DNA of 64,000 bases from Roseateles noduli. Its GTDB lineage: Bacteria > Pseudomonadota > Gammaproteobacteria > Burkholderiales > Burkholderiaceae_C. Under the pieces are notes generated by a model. It had not been told where the DNA came from and made no database searches. It was given only the letters and a program-made list of their open reading frames with translations. Positions 15,776 to 24,738 of the stretch are shown piece by piece (position 1 is the stretch's first letter; each line of letters begins with the position of its first letter). Both the position numbers and the translations under genes were made by a program. The stretch spans positions 62,001-126,000 of the forward strand of contig NIOE01000012.1 in NCBI GenBank assembly GCA_002205125.1. The letters run 5' to 3'.

Positions 15776-18432
15776 ACTTCGTCCTCCCCCGACGTCCCGC
15801 CGCCTTCGCCGCGCTGGCGACCGGCCTCTTCAGCGCCGTGCTGGGCCTGTGGCTCATGCGGCATTACCCGGTCGAGCCGATCGCCGCCACCGCGCTGTGG
15901 GCGGCGATCGCGGTGGCCGGCTTCTTCGGCTGGCGCGTGCTGCCGCTGCTGGTGCCTGCGCTGGTGCCGGTGATCGGCTTCGCGCCGTGGACCGGCTGGA
16001 TCACCTTCGAGGAACTGGACCTGCTGGTGCTGGCCGTCGCCGCCGGCGGCTACACCGCGATCGCGCTGACCGCGCCGCCGCACAAGCCGGTGGCCTGGCG
16101 CTACCGGACGCTGCGCTGGCGCGCGGCGGTGCGGGTGCTGATGGCGGTGTTCGCGCTGTCCGCCTTCATCGCCGTCTGGCGCGGCTTCGATCAGGCCGGC
16201 GGCGTGGACTTCGGTTTCTGGCAGGGCTTCCAGGAACCGATGAACAGCCTGCGCGCGGGCAAGAGTTTCTTCCTGGTCCTGCTGTTGCTGCCGCTGTGGC
16301 AGAAGGCCTCGGACCTGCGGCCGTCGTCGGTGCAGCGGCTGTCGCGCGCGGCCTGGGTGCTGGTGCTGATCACGACCTCGCTCGGCGCGTTGTGGGAGCG
16401 CTGGGTCTACACGGGGCTGCTCGATTTCTCGACCGACTACCGGACGACGTCGCTGTTCTGGGAGATGAACGTCGGCGGCGCGTCGCTGGACGGCGCACTG
16501 GCGCTGAGCCTGCCGTTCGCGATGCTGTGGGCGATGCGGGAGCGCCGGCCGCTGCGCTTCGTGGCCGCGCTGGCGGTGCTGCTGCTGGCGTTCTATGCGT
16601 CGCTGACGACCTTCTCTCGCGGCGTCTATCTGGCGGTGCCCGCCGGCATGGCGCTGTGCGCGATCCTGTGGGCGGTGCAGCGCCGCGAGGCGCCCGAGAC
16701 GTCGCGGCAGGATCCGTCGGCGTCGGGTTCCTTCCCGGGTGCGGGCAGCAAGGTGCCGCTGGGCGGCGCGATCGGTGTGATCGCGGGAACGGCTCTGGCA
16801 GCCTGGGTGCTCTTCGGCGCCGGCGGTTATCGCGCGTTGCTCGCGCTGGCCGGGAGCGTCGCGGTGCTGCTGGCGATGCCGGCCTCACGCGCGGCCTGGC
16901 CGCGCGGCCAGATGCGGGCGTTGCTGGTGCTGTCCATCGTGCCGGCGCTGCTGCTGGCGCTGCTCGGCGGGCTGCTGATCGACCTGGTGCCCAAGGGCGC
17001 GTACCTGATCGACGGCGTCGTCGTGCTCATCGGACTGGGCCTGGCCTGGCTGTGGCGCGGCGGACTGACGCAGCCGTCGCAGGCCTTCGCGCTGGCGGTG
17101 GTGTGGATGGCCTCGCTGGCCGGCGCGGGTCTGGTTGCGACGCACTGGGGAGGCGGTAGGGATGCGATCGGCATCGCCGCCGTGCTGACGCTGCTGGCGG
17201 TCGCGTGGATCGCGACGCAATGGTCGCCCCGGGTCGGCGCGGGTCTGCGCACGGCGGGCTGGCGCGTGCGCGGCCTCGTCTGGACCGCCTGCCTGCTGGC
17301 GTGCGCGGTGGTCGCGGCGCTGGGCGGCGGCGCGTACATCGGTCAGCGGATGTCGACCGGACAGCAGGACTTCGAAGGCCGGCTGGAGCACTGGCGTGTC
17401 AGCCTGGGTCTGCTGAAGTCGATGGACGAGTGGCTGCTGGGCAAGGGCAGCGGACGGTATCCGGCGAGCTTCGCCAACGGCGGTCCGTTCGACGAGCGCG
17501 TCGGCGACTACCGCCTGAACCCGCCGCGGTCGGAAGTGCCGGCGTCGGGCCTGCCGGGCGCGGAGCCCTTCCCGCATCCGACGGTCACCTTGACCAGCGG
17601 CCTGCACACGATGGGCAACGGCGAGATGTTCCGGCTCAGCCAGCGCGTGCCGGCGGTATCCGGCGAAGTTGCGGCGACGGTCATGCTGCGCACGCAGTTC
17701 AAGACGCAGCTGCGCGTCGAAGTGTGCGAGAAGTTCCTGCTCTACCCGATGCGTTGCGTGGACCGCGAGGCCGTTGTCGAGCCCAAGGGCGGTGCCTGGC
17801 AGCCGGTGGAGCTGAAACTGGGTCAGGCGCCGGCCGACTTCGGCGGTCCAGCGTGGGCGCCGCGGCGGCTGGTGGCGTCGGTGACGCAGAACTGGCGCGG
17901 CGGAGTGATCGAGATCGCGTCGATCTCCATCGTCGACAGCGTGCACGGGCCGGTGCTGCGCAATGGCGATTTCAACGACGGCTTGGCGCGCTGGTTCTTC
18001 ACCAGCGACCGCAACCACATGCCCTTCCACATGAAGAGCCTGCCGGCGCATGTGCTGTTCGAGCAGGGCTTGTTCGGCCTCGCGCTCTGGACCAGCCTGC
18101 TGGTGACGGTGCTGGTGCGGTTGAGCTTCGGCGCGGGGCGCCACCATCCGTTGTCGCCGGCGGTGGTGGGCGGACTCGCGGGCTTCGTGATCGTGGGACT
18201 GTTCGACAGCCTCATCGACGCGCCGCGGATCGCTTTCCTGTTCTACGCGCTGATGGCGCTCGGCCTGGGGCTGCGTGCGTCGTCGCGCAAGTCGCATCGG
18301 CCGGGTGACCCCGACTCGCGCCTGGAACTGGAGACGCTGCAGCCGGAGTTGGAGTCGGCTTTCGAAGCCGCTCCGGAAGTCCGCCGCGCGATGGCCGCAG
18401 CGGGCGTCAAGCTGAAGGGCCCGCCGCGCTGA
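15772..18432 (+). CDS. Large polytopic O-antigen ligase/polymerase-like membrane protein
   Basis: 886 residues from the ATG overlapping the previous stop. The first two thirds are mostly membrane helices, with an ASLTTFSRGVYLAV stretch like the core of O-antigen ligase (Wzy_C) proteins. About residues 540-770 form a soluble extracytoplasmic part with beta-rich segments. These include GDFNDGLARWFFTSDRNH, which resembles carbohydrate-binding jelly-roll domains. It then returns to the membrane (VLFEQGLFGLALWTSLLVTV). It probably handles a lipid-linked or surface glycan. No glycan genes flank it, so substrate and exact reaction are unknown. Confidence 0.6.
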   Translation: MNFVLPRRPAAFAALATGLFSAVLGLWLMRHYPVEPIAATALWAAIAVAGFFGWRVLPLLVPALVPVIGFAPWTGWITFEELDLLVLAVAAGGYTAIALTAPPHKPVAWRYRTLRWRAAVRVLMAVFALSAFIAVWRGFDQAGGVDFGFWQGFQEPMNSLRAGKSFFLVLLLLPLWQKASDLRPSSVQRLSRAAWVLVLITTSLGALWERWVYTGLLDFSTDYRTTSLFWEMNVGGASLDGALALSLPFAMLWAMRERRPLRFVAALAVLLLAFYASLTTFSRGVYLAVPAGMALCAILWAVQRREAPETSRQDPSASGSFPGAGSKVPLGGAIGVIAGTALAAWVLFGAGGYRALLALAGSVAVLLAMPASRAAWPRGQMRALLVLSIVPALLLALLGGLLIDLVPKGAYLIDGVVVLIGLGLAWLWRGGLTQPSQAFALAVVWMASLAGAGLVATHWGGGRDAIGIAAVLTLLAVAWIATQWSPRVGAGLRTAGWRVRGLVWTACLLACAVVAALGGGAYIGQRMSTGQQDFEGRLEHWRVSLGLLKSMDEWLLGKGSGRYPASFANGGPFDERVGDYRLNPPRSEVPASGLPGAEPFPHPTVTLTSGLHTMGNGEMFRLSQRVPAVSGEVAATVMLRTQFKTQLRVEVCEKFLLYPMRCVDREAVVEPKGGAWQPVELKLGQAPADFGGPAWAPRRLVASVTQNWRGGVIEIASISIVDSVHGPVLRNGDFNDGLARWFFTSDRNHMPFHMKSLPAHVLFEQGLFGLALWTSLLVTVLVRLSFGAGRHHPLSPAVVGGLAGFVIVGLFDSLIDAPRIAFLFYALMALGLGLRASSRKSHRPGDPDSRLELETLQPELESAFEAAPEVRRAMAAAGVKLKGPPR

Positions 18433-18439
18433 CCGTGCG

Positions 18440-18480
18440 GACTCCCTCTCCCGCACTGCGGGAGAGGGCAGGGTGAGGGT
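18440..18480. repeat. REP-like palindromic element, copy 1
   Basis: 11-bp arms CCCTCTCCCGC / GCGGGAGAGGG around ACT (18444-18468), followed by CAGGGTGAGGG. Copy 2 at 50538-50578 has the same arms, loop and tail with one extra G. It sits between convergent genes. Confidence 0.8.
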
Positions 18481-18490
18481 CGTGGAAGGG

Positions 18491-19327
18491 CTACATCCCC
18501 TTGAACAGGTGCGTGTAGCTCCGGCTCACTTCGAGCTTCTCATCGAGGCCGCGCACGCCCACGAGCTGGCGACCGCGGAAGTCGCGGCTGATGCCGTTGA
18601 TGGCCTTGACGTTGACCAGCGTCGAGCGGTGGATCTGCCAGAACAGCTTCGGATCGAGCTCGTCGACCAGCTCCTTGATCGGCTTGCGGATCAGCGCTTC
18701 AACGGTGGTCGTCTGGACGCGGGTGTACTTCTCATCGCTGATGAAGAACAGCACGTCCTCGACCGGGATCATCTGGATGGTCTGTCCGACCGAGGCCTGG
18801 ATCCACTGCAGGTACTGAGGCGTCCCGCTGGTGTTGTTCACCCGCGCCGACAGCGAATGCAGCAGCTGCTGCAACGTCCCGGCGCTCGGGCCTTCCGGCT
18901 CGACCTCTCCGCTGCGCAGCGCCAGGCGCTTCTTGATCCGCTCCACGGTCACCAGCAGGCGGTCGCGCTCGGCCGGCTTCAGCACGTAGTCGCAGACGCC
19001 CTGCTCGAAGGCCTCGACCGCGTACTGGTCGTAGGCGGTGATGAAGACGATCTCGGGCAGCGCCCAGTCGTCGTCGTCGGGCAGCTGCGCGATCTGCTTG
19101 GCGGCCTCGACGCCGGTCAGGCCCGGCATCCGGATGTCCAGGAAGACCAGGTCCGGCCGGTGCTCCTTGACCAGCTCGACCGCTTCCAGGCCGTTTTTGG
19201 CTTCGGCCACGATCTGCAGCTCGGGCCAGACTTCGGCGATGCGGCTGCGCAGCTGCTCGCGCATCAGGCGTTCGTCGTCCGCGAGGATGGCGCGCGGGCC
19301 TTGGGGGGTGTCGCTGGTGTCGCTCAT
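18491..19327 (-). CDS. LytTR-family response regulator (AlgR/LytR type)
   Basis: 278 residues. The receiver domain has ILADDERLMRE and the phospho-acceptor Asp64 in LVFLDIRMPGLTG. The C-terminal LytTR DNA-binding domain includes ALIRKPIKELVDELDPKLFW and QIHRSTLVNVKAI. It is the last gene of a minus-strand operon with a LytS-type kinase and a small membrane protein, and is surely the kinase's output. The end of the gene faces the large membrane protein gene, with a REP element between. Confidence 0.93.
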   Translation of the reverse strand: MSDTSDTPQGPRAILADDERLMREQLRSRIAEVWPELQIVAEAKNGLEAVELVKEHRPDLVFLDIRMPGLTGVEAAKQIAQLPDDDDWALPEIVFITAYDQYAVEAFEQGVCDYVLKPAERDRLLVTVERIKKRLALRSGEVEPEGPSAGTLQQLLHSLSARVNNTSGTPQYLQWIQASVGQTIQMIPVEDVLFFISDEKYTRVQTTTVEALIRKPIKELVDELDPKLFWQIHRSTLVNVKAINGISRDFRGRQLVGVRGLDEKLEVSRSYTHLFKGM

Positions 19328-19392
19328 GGGAGGCGATGTTAGGGCAGGTGAAGACCGGTTCAGATAGGGGTCAGGCCTTGATCAGGCGTCGA

Positions 19393-19854
19393 TCAGGCGT
19401 GGAGGGACGGCTCGGCCGGTGAGGCCCCCAGGGCGGGCGCCGACGGCGCGGCGGCGGACTGTGCCCGCAGCGCCTTGCGCGGCTTGTCGCGCACCAGCAG
19501 CCAGACGACCAGGCCGATGACCAGCAGCGGCGACCCGACCACCGCGCCGACGCTGGCCAGCGCGGCGAGAGCCACGAGCGCGACCGCGCCGAGGATCAGC
19601 AGCGGCAGGCCGAGCCCGAGCAGCAGCACCAGCGGCACGACCAGGCAGAGCACGACGAGGGCGACGATCAGGCCGATGCCGGCGCCGAAGGCGTCCGCCA
19701 GGCCCATGCCGCTGAGGATGACCTCTTCGCCGTCGACGGTGAGGTGCACGCCCGGGACGTCGCCGAGCAGGTGGACCATGCCCCAGCCGAGCAGCAGTGC
19801 GCCGGCCACAAGGATGAATCCGAGGACGAGGAAGGTCTTGAACAGCGTTTTCAT
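19393..19854 (-). CDS. Small membrane protein between kinase and regulator genes
   Basis: 153 residues; I do not recognise a family. It has an N-terminal hydrophobic helix (TFLVLGFILVAGALLLGWG) and a short polar loop with GEEVILSGMG. A long run of hydrophobic residues (about 55-125) follows, probably three helices, and then a basic/Ala/Pro-rich tail. The start codon overlaps the kinase stop by 4 nt, so expression is coupled to the kinase. The position suggests a sensor accessory or a modulator of the two-component pair. Confidence 0.7.
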   Translation of the reverse strand: MKTLFKTFLVLGFILVAGALLLGWGMVHLLGDVPGVHLTVDGEEVILSGMGLADAFGAGIGLIVALVVLCLVVPLVLLLGLGLPLLILGAVALVALAALASVGAVVGSPLLVIGLVVWLLVRDKPRKALRAQSAAAPSAPALGASPAEPSLHA

Positions 19855-21401
19855 GCGTGTGCTCCTTGCGTTCCTGGCGTGCCGTGTTCGGGCGCGTGGT
19901 GGGCGGACGTCCGGTAGGGGACGGTGATGATGACGACGGTGCCGGAGGGCTGGTTCTCGGCGACGGTGACGCTGGCGGCCTTGCCGTAGAGCAGCGAGAG
20001 CCGCTCGCGGATGTTGGCCAGGCCGACGCCGGTGCCCGAGGTCGCGGCGCGGCCGAAGCCCAGGCCGGTGTCGGCGACGGTGACCTGCAGCTTGCCGTGG
20101 ACGATCTCGGCCTTGAGCAGCAGGCTGCCGCCTTCGGCCTTGGGTTCGAGGCCGTGCTTGATGGCGTTCTCGACCAGGCTCTGGATCATCATGGGCGGGA
20201 ACTCGGCCGACAGCAGGCCGTCGGGCACCTCGATGCGGGACACCAGGCGCTCTTCCATGCGGACCTGCAGGATCTCGAGGTAGGGCCGGATGACGGCCAT
20301 CTCGCGGCCCAGGTCGCGCACGCCGCCGTTGGCGTTGGCCTCGCGCATGGTCGGCATCGAGGCCCGCAGCAGCGCGATCAGGTTCTTCTGCATCTGCGAG
20401 GCGCGGGGCGGATCGGTCTCGATCAGGTGGTCGATGGAGGCCAGCGTGTTGAACAGGAAGTGCGGCTCGACCTGCGCCTGCATCGCGGCCATGCGGGCCT
20501 CGACGACCTGGCGGCGCAGCGATTCGGCCTCGGCCGTCTCGGTGGCCTTGGCGGCCTTCACCTCGGCCTGCAGCCGGCCCTTGTAGCTCGCCTTCAGCAG
20601 CGCCGAGGCCAGCACCACCAGGACGGCGAGCTTGTCGAGGAAATCGCCCAGATGCACGGTGCGGTAGCGCGTCTTGCGGGAAGTCTCGCGCTGGACCTGT
20701 TCGAGCTCGTCGCGCGCTTCCTCGGCGTCGGCCTTGGCCTGGCGGGCTTCCTCGGCGGCTTCTTCGAGGGCGCGCCTGGCGTCGGCGGCGGCGGACTTCA
20801 CCGCGTCGCGGATGGCTTCGCGCTGCTTCTCGTTGGGGATGCGGATGTCGACGGAGGGCAGGTTCGGATCGACCGCCGCTTCGGCATCGGCCGCGGAGGC
20901 AGCGCTGGCCGCGGCGGCGACGGGATGGCGCGGCACGATGCGCACGCCGCGGCTGTCGATCTGCACTTCATAGCGCAGGCCTTCGCCCTCGACCGCGTCG
21001 GAGGCGCCGTGCCCGGCCTGGGAACCGGCCTGGGAGCCGGCATCTTCCGAGTCGATCGGCTTGGTGGCCTTCTCGACCCGCTTCTGCGCTTCGGCCACCT
21101 TCTTCTCGGCCTCGGCGGCGCGCTGCTTCTCGCGGCGGTCGCGCTCGGCATCCCGATCACGGCCCTTGGGCGGATGGATGGTCTCGGTTGTCTCCACCGG
21201 CAGCTGCCAGCTGAAGGAGAAGGGCGGGAGGGTCTGCAGGATGTTGGCGCCGATGACCAGCATCACCGCCAGCAGCGAGAAACGCTTCCAGGTGATGGAC
21301 ACCAGCCAGCTGCCGTAGGCGTGGAAGAGCTGCTCGGCAGTCTTCATGATGCTCTGCCAGCGCTGGCGCGGGGTGGGGGAGGCGGGAGTCGGCGCGTTCA
21401 T
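19851..21401 (-). CDS. LytS/AlgZ-type sensor histidine kinase
   Basis: 516 residues from the ATG at 21401. One membrane helix (LLAVMLVIGANILQTL) is followed by a long charged coiled coil rich in Ala, Glu, Lys and Arg (about 90-260), and a second hydrophobic segment (about 270-290). The His_kinase domain has QVEPHFLFNTLASIDHLI, and the HATPase_c domain has LVENAIKHGLEP and GVGLANIRERL. It would phosphorylate the LytTR regulator two genes downstream. The large coiled coil in the sensor part is unusual and may be the dimer or signal-transmission element. Confidence 0.88.
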   Translation of the reverse strand: MNAPTPASPTPRQRWQSIMKTAEQLFHAYGSWLVSITWKRFSLLAVMLVIGANILQTLPPFSFSWQLPVETTETIHPPKGRDRDAERDRREKQRAAEAEKKVAEAQKRVEKATKPIDSEDAGSQAGSQAGHGASDAVEGEGLRYEVQIDSRGVRIVPRHPVAAAASAASAADAEAAVDPNLPSVDIRIPNEKQREAIRDAVKSAAADARRALEEAAEEARQAKADAEEARDELEQVQRETSRKTRYRTVHLGDFLDKLAVLVVLASALLKASYKGRLQAEVKAAKATETAEAESLRRQVVEARMAAMQAQVEPHFLFNTLASIDHLIETDPPRASQMQKNLIALLRASMPTMREANANGGVRDLGREMAVIRPYLEILQVRMEERLVSRIEVPDGLLSAEFPPMMIQSLVENAIKHGLEPKAEGGSLLLKAEIVHGKLQVTVADTGLGFGRAATSGTGVGLANIRERLSLLYGKAASVTVAENQPSGTVVIITVPYRTSAHHAPEHGTPGTQGAHA

Positions 21402-21563
21402 GGGAGGACCTGTCGTATGCCTCGCACTGTACGCAAGACCCCGGCGTCCCCGGGGCGGCGGGCGACGCGCCGTGCGGACGGCGGGATGGACTGCACCGAT
21501 CGGCGACAGGCCGGAGGCCCGGACGGCCCCTGCGCCCCGCACCGGTGCGGGCGCCACAAGGAC

Positions 21564-21587
21564 GAAAGGCCCGCTTTCGCGGGCCTT
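21564..21587 (-). terminator. Terminator after the first YceI gene
   Basis: 9-bp stem AAGGCCCGC / GCGGGCCTT with loop GAAA on the minus strand, followed by TTCG. It lies 32 nt after the yceI stop. Confidence 0.7.
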
Positions 21588-21618
21588 CCGGCTTGGTTGT
21601 GAAGTATTCCCGAGGGGA

Positions 21619-22191
21619 TTACTGCTTCACGGCCTCGACCTGGACGATGACCTTGATGTCCTTGGAGAAGCCGTACTGGATGCCGTAGTCGACGCCGAAG
21701 GCGGTGCGGTCGAAGGTGGTCTCGAAGTCGCCGCCGCAGACTTCGCGCTTGAGCATCGGGTTCTCGTAGCAGTTGAAGTTGGTGGCCGTCAGGGTCACCG
21801 GCGCGGTCTTGCCCTTGAGCGTCAGCTGGCCGGCCACCGTCGCGACCTTGTCACCCGAGAAGGTGAACTTGTCGCCGACGAACTTGGCCGTCGGGTTGTT
21901 GGCCACGTCGAAGAAGTCCTTGCTCTTCAGGTGCGTGTCGAACTGCGACGAACCGGTGCTGATGCCGTTCATGTCGAAGGTGATCTCGACCTTGCCCGAC
22001 TTGCCGGCCTTGTCGAACTGCACGGTGCCTTCCTTCTTCTCGAAGCGGCCGCGGTTGGTCGAGGTGCCGAAATGCTTGATCTCGAACGTGGCGTAGGTGT
22101 GCGTCGGGTCGATCGCGTAGGTCGCGGCTTCGGCTTGCGCCAGGCCGGTGACGGCGATCAGGGAGGCGAGCAGCAGGGCTTTCTTCATCAT
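21619..22191 (-). CDS. YceI-family periplasmic protein 1
   Basis: 190 residues with a signal peptide (MMKKALLLASLIAVTGLAQA). It is a YceI-type lipocalin-like barrel: YAIDPTHTYATFEIKHFG at the start, FDMNGISTGS and LKSKDFFDVANNPTAKFV in the middle. YceI proteins bind isoprenoid lipids, probably quinones, in the periplasm. It is the last of three genes (cytochrome b561, YceI 2, YceI 1), with 137 bp before it. Confidence 0.92.
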   Translation of the reverse strand: MMKKALLLASLIAVTGLAQAEAATYAIDPTHTYATFEIKHFGTSTNRGRFEKKEGTVQFDKAGKSGKVEITFDMNGISTGSSQFDTHLKSKDFFDVANNPTAKFVGDKFTFSGDKVATVAGQLTLKGKTAPVTLTATNFNCYENPMLKREVCGGDFETTFDRTAFGVDYGIQYGFSKDIKVIVQVEAVKQ

Positions 22192-22328
22192 GGTGGTGGG
22201 TCCTTGTCGACCAGGGGTCGCAACAGTGGTGGAAACCGCGGCGGGTACCGCGGTGGAAAGGAACCGGGCGAAGGACCCGGACCGGTTGGAAAAATCAGGT
22301 GGAGGCTGTGATCCTCGGCGACGTCGCC

Positions 22329-22961
22329 TTACAGCGGCGCCATGCCGGTGATGGCGAGCTTGAACTTCACCTGCACGTCGTTGGCGACGATGGAGGTGTC
22401 CTTCCACTCGCCCTCGCCGATCTTGAAGTCCAGGCGCTTCATCGCGAAGCTGCCGGTGGCCGTCGTCGTGCCGCCGGCCTGCGCCAGCGCCACCGGCACG
22501 ACCACGTCCTTGACCTGGCCCTTGATGCTGAGCTTGCCGGTGGCCTCGAACTTGCCGCCGCCCAGCGACTTCAGCGCCGTGCTCTGGAAGGTGGCGGTCG
22601 GGATCTTCCTGGTGTCGAACCAGTCGGGCTTGACCAGCTCCGCGTCGGTCGCGGCGTCGCCGATGGTGGCGCTGCCCAGCTCGATCGACAGGGTCACCTT
22701 GCCGGCCGCGGCGTTCTTCGGATCGAAGGCCAGTTGGGCGTCGAATTTCTTGAAGTGGCCGTCCACCGGCACGCCCATCTGGCGGAAGGTGAAGGCGATG
22801 TCGCTCTGCGCCGGCACCAGCTTGGGCGCGGCCGTCGCGGCCGCCGCCGCCGGGGCGGCTGCCGGCTTGGTCTGCGCCATCGCCGGCGCGACCAGGAAGA
22901 GGGCGGCGCTCAGCACCGACAGCGCGGTGATCGAGAGATGGGTGGCCATGCGTGCGGTCAT
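22329..22961 (-). CDS. YceI-family periplasmic protein 2
   Basis: 210 residues with a signal peptide, then an Ala/Pro-rich linker (30-46), then the YceI barrel with SDIAFTFRQMGVPVDGHFKKF and PDWFDTRKIPTATFQST. It is only distantly similar to the neighbouring YceI protein. Paired yceI genes with a cytochrome b561 are a common cluster, and suggest binding of a lipid electron carrier that the b561 uses. Confidence 0.9.
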   Translation of the reverse strand: MTARMATHLSITALSVLSAALFLVAPAMAQTKPAAAPAAAAATAAPKLVPAQSDIAFTFRQMGVPVDGHFKKFDAQLAFDPKNAAAGKVTLSIELGSATIGDAATDAELVKPDWFDTRKIPTATFQSTALKSLGGGKFEATGKLSIKGQVKDVVVPVALAQAGGTTTATGSFAMKRLDFKIGEGEWKDTSIVANDVQVKFKLAITGMAPL

Positions 22962-23087
22962 GAGGTCCTCTGCGAGTCTGTGAAGCGAGTCTGTGAAGCG
23001 AGTCTGTGAGCCGGGTCGGTCGAGTGACCGGAAGTCCGTGGGGGTCAGGTGTTGTTCGGGTCGTCCGTATCGCTGTGGGCGGGGTGC

Positions 23088-23789
23088 TCAGGCGCGGCCC
23101 GGGAGCATGCGCCGCAGCAGGCCGTCCTTGTCGAGGACCACATGCTTGACCACGGCGCCAAGGTGGGCAAGGACCAGCAGGCCCAGGCCGTAGGCGAAGA
23201 ACTGGTGTAGCTGCTTGAGCGACTCGGCGATTTCCTTGTCCTTGCCGACGAAGTCCGGCAGCGGCAGCACGCCGAACCACACGATCGGGAAGCCCGCGGC
23301 GGAGCTGTAGGCCCAGCCGCTCAGCGGCACCGCGAAGAAGGCCGCGTACAGCAGCCAGTGCACCGCGTGGGCGCCGAACTTCTGCCAGCCCGGCATCGGC
23401 AGGTCCGCCGGCGGACGGTGCGTGAGGCGCCACAGCAGCCGCAGCGCCGACAGCGCCAGGATGGTCACGCCGGCCCACTTGTGCCAGTTGAAGAGCTTCA
23501 GCCGCGTCAGCGAGAACGGCAGGTCGGCCATGTACCAGCCCACCGAGAAGGTGCCGATGATCGCGATCGCGAGCACCCAGTGGAAGAGCATCGCCAGACC
23601 GTCGTACCGGGTCTTGCCCACGGGCGTGACGACGGCTCCCACGGGCAGCACCGGCGTCGCGGACGACACCGGCGGCATCGGCCGGGCGGCCGAGGTCACG
23701 GCCACCGGGGGCGCGGCGGGATCGAGCGTCTCGGCGGGCAGCGTGGGCTGCTGGTCGGGGTCGTTGTTCTGGTTGTCGTGGGCAGTCAT
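23088..23789 (-). CDS. Cytochrome b561
   Basis: 233 residues: a 60-residue Pro/Ala-rich N-terminal extension, then a four-helix b561 domain. Haem ligand histidines are visible in AMLFHWVLAIAI, LFNWHKWAGVTIL, AHAVHWLLYAAFF and AHLGAVVKHVVL. It is an inner-membrane dihaem electron carrier, oxidising quinol or superoxide in related proteins. It heads the minus-strand cluster with two yceI genes. The N-terminal extension is longer than in E. coli CybB. Confidence 0.92.
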   Translation of the reverse strand: MTAHDNQNNDPDQQPTLPAETLDPAAPPVAVTSAARPMPPVSSATPVLPVGAVVTPVGKTRYDGLAMLFHWVLAIAIIGTFSVGWYMADLPFSLTRLKLFNWHKWAGVTILALSALRLLWRLTHRPPADLPMPGWQKFGAHAVHWLLYAAFFAVPLSGWAYSSAAGFPIVWFGVLPLPDFVGKDKEIAESLKQLHQFFAYGLGLLVLAHLGAVVKHVVLDKDGLLRRMLPGRA

Positions 23790-24000
23790 GTCGGGCTCGC
23801 GTCCTTGGGAAGACCTGGGGCGTCGGGAGGTCCGGAATGGGATGAAGTGTCAGCGTGGGCCGGACATCGTCGGTTCAGGGGAACTGAGGCCACTGTTCAT
23901 CCAATTTGAATGGGGAGCCCGGTCACGCTTCACAGATCCGTCATGGGCGGGGTCGAGACTGGCGCCCGCTCCGTCCTTGGAGCGATGGCTAGGAGTTGCC

Positions 24001-24579
24001 ATGGACCTGATCGCCAAGATCGAGGCGGTGTTTCACCGCCGCGGACACCTGCAGTACGGCGACGAGCGCCGGGAACCTGTCACCGCGCTGGAGCACGCGC
24101 TCCAATGCGCCCAGCTCGCCGAGTGGGCCCACGCGGAGCATAGCCTTGTAGTCGCCGCGCTGCTGCACGACATCGGGCAACTGATGGACGGTGGTTCTGC
24201 CGACCCCCTGCGGGACGACGAGCACGAGCTGACCGCGCTGCCGCTGCTGCGCGCCGGGGGCCTGGGCCCGGACGTGTTGGAGCCGATCCGCCTGCATGTC
24301 GCCGCAAAGCGGTACCTGGTCAGCACCGATCCGGCCTACGGGCCGGGGCTGTCCGACGCGTCCCGCCACAGCCTCGCGCTGCAGGGCGGGCCCATGAATG
24401 CGGAGGAACGGCTGCTCTTCATGGCCCACCCGCAGGCGAGCGCCTCGCTGCAGCTGCGCCGCTGGGACGACCTCGCCAAGCGGCCGGGCATGCGCACGCC
24501 GCCGCTGGGGTACTACCTCGTGCTGCTGGAGGAGCTGCTGCGGGACTCGCGGGCGCCGGAGCGGGTGCGCCTTGTGTAA
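24001..24579 (+). CDS. HD-domain protein, PhnZ-like
   Basis: 192 residues; ATG with AGGAG 7 nt upstream. HD-superfamily metal ligands are His in VTALEHALQCAQLAEW, the HD pair in VAALLHDIGQLM, His in DDEHELTALPLL, and His in IRLHVAAKRYLV. This arrangement matches the diiron phosphonate oxygenase PhnZ, which cleaves 2-amino-1-hydroxyethylphosphonate, and related inositol-oxygenase-type HD proteins. No phnY-type partner gene lies next to it, so the substrate is open. Confidence 0.75.
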   Translation: MDLIAKIEAVFHRRGHLQYGDERREPVTALEHALQCAQLAEWAHAEHSLVVAALLHDIGQLMDGGSADPLRDDEHELTALPLLRAGGLGPDVLEPIRLHVAAKRYLVSTDPAYGPGLSDASRHSLALQGGPMNAEERLLFMAHPQASASLQLRRWDDLAKRPGMRTPPLGYYLVLLEELLRDSRAPERVRLV

Positions 24580-24688
24580 AAGAATGTCTCCCTCTTGAGG
24601 GGGATATCGAAGCCCCCGTCCCCTTTGCATACTTGATCCCGATCGCGCGCTGCCTGGACCTCAGCGTCGTGATCAAGGGGAGGAGTGC

Positions 24689-24738
24689 TATGCCGACCTA
24701 CCAAAGCCCGCAAGGGTGGCGGTGGTCGGCATAGTTTT
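24689..24738 (+). terminator. Terminator-type hairpin overlapping the leader peptide
   Basis: Left arm TATGCCGACC-T-ACC and right arm GGTGGTCGGCATA pair over 13 bp with one bulged T, followed by GTTTTAT. Confidence 0.6.
24690..24734 (+). CDS. Putative 14-residue leader peptide
   Basis: ATG to TAG encodes MPTYQSPQGWRWSA. The ATG is preceded by AAGGGGAGGAGTGCT, one of the best ribosome-binding sites in this area. The whole frame lies inside a hairpin that ends in GTTTTAT, an arrangement like an attenuator; it contains two Trp, one Tyr and two Gln codons. It precedes the hybrid kinase gene by 134 nt. Whether it is translated is unknown. Confidence 0.4.
   Translation: MPTYQSPQGWRWSA

Larger units (their letters stand above)
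24632..24738 (+). ncRNA. Possible structured leader or small RNA upstream of the hybrid kinase
   Basis: A 7-bp closing stem CTTGATC (24632-24638) / GATCAAG (24671-24677) is followed by a strong terminator-type hairpin (24689-24733) and GTTTTAT. A 14-codon open frame with an excellent ribosome-binding site lies in the second hairpin. It may be a leader acting by attenuation on the downstream kinase gene, or an independent small RNA. No clear promoter was found. No family was recognised. Confidence 0.4.
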
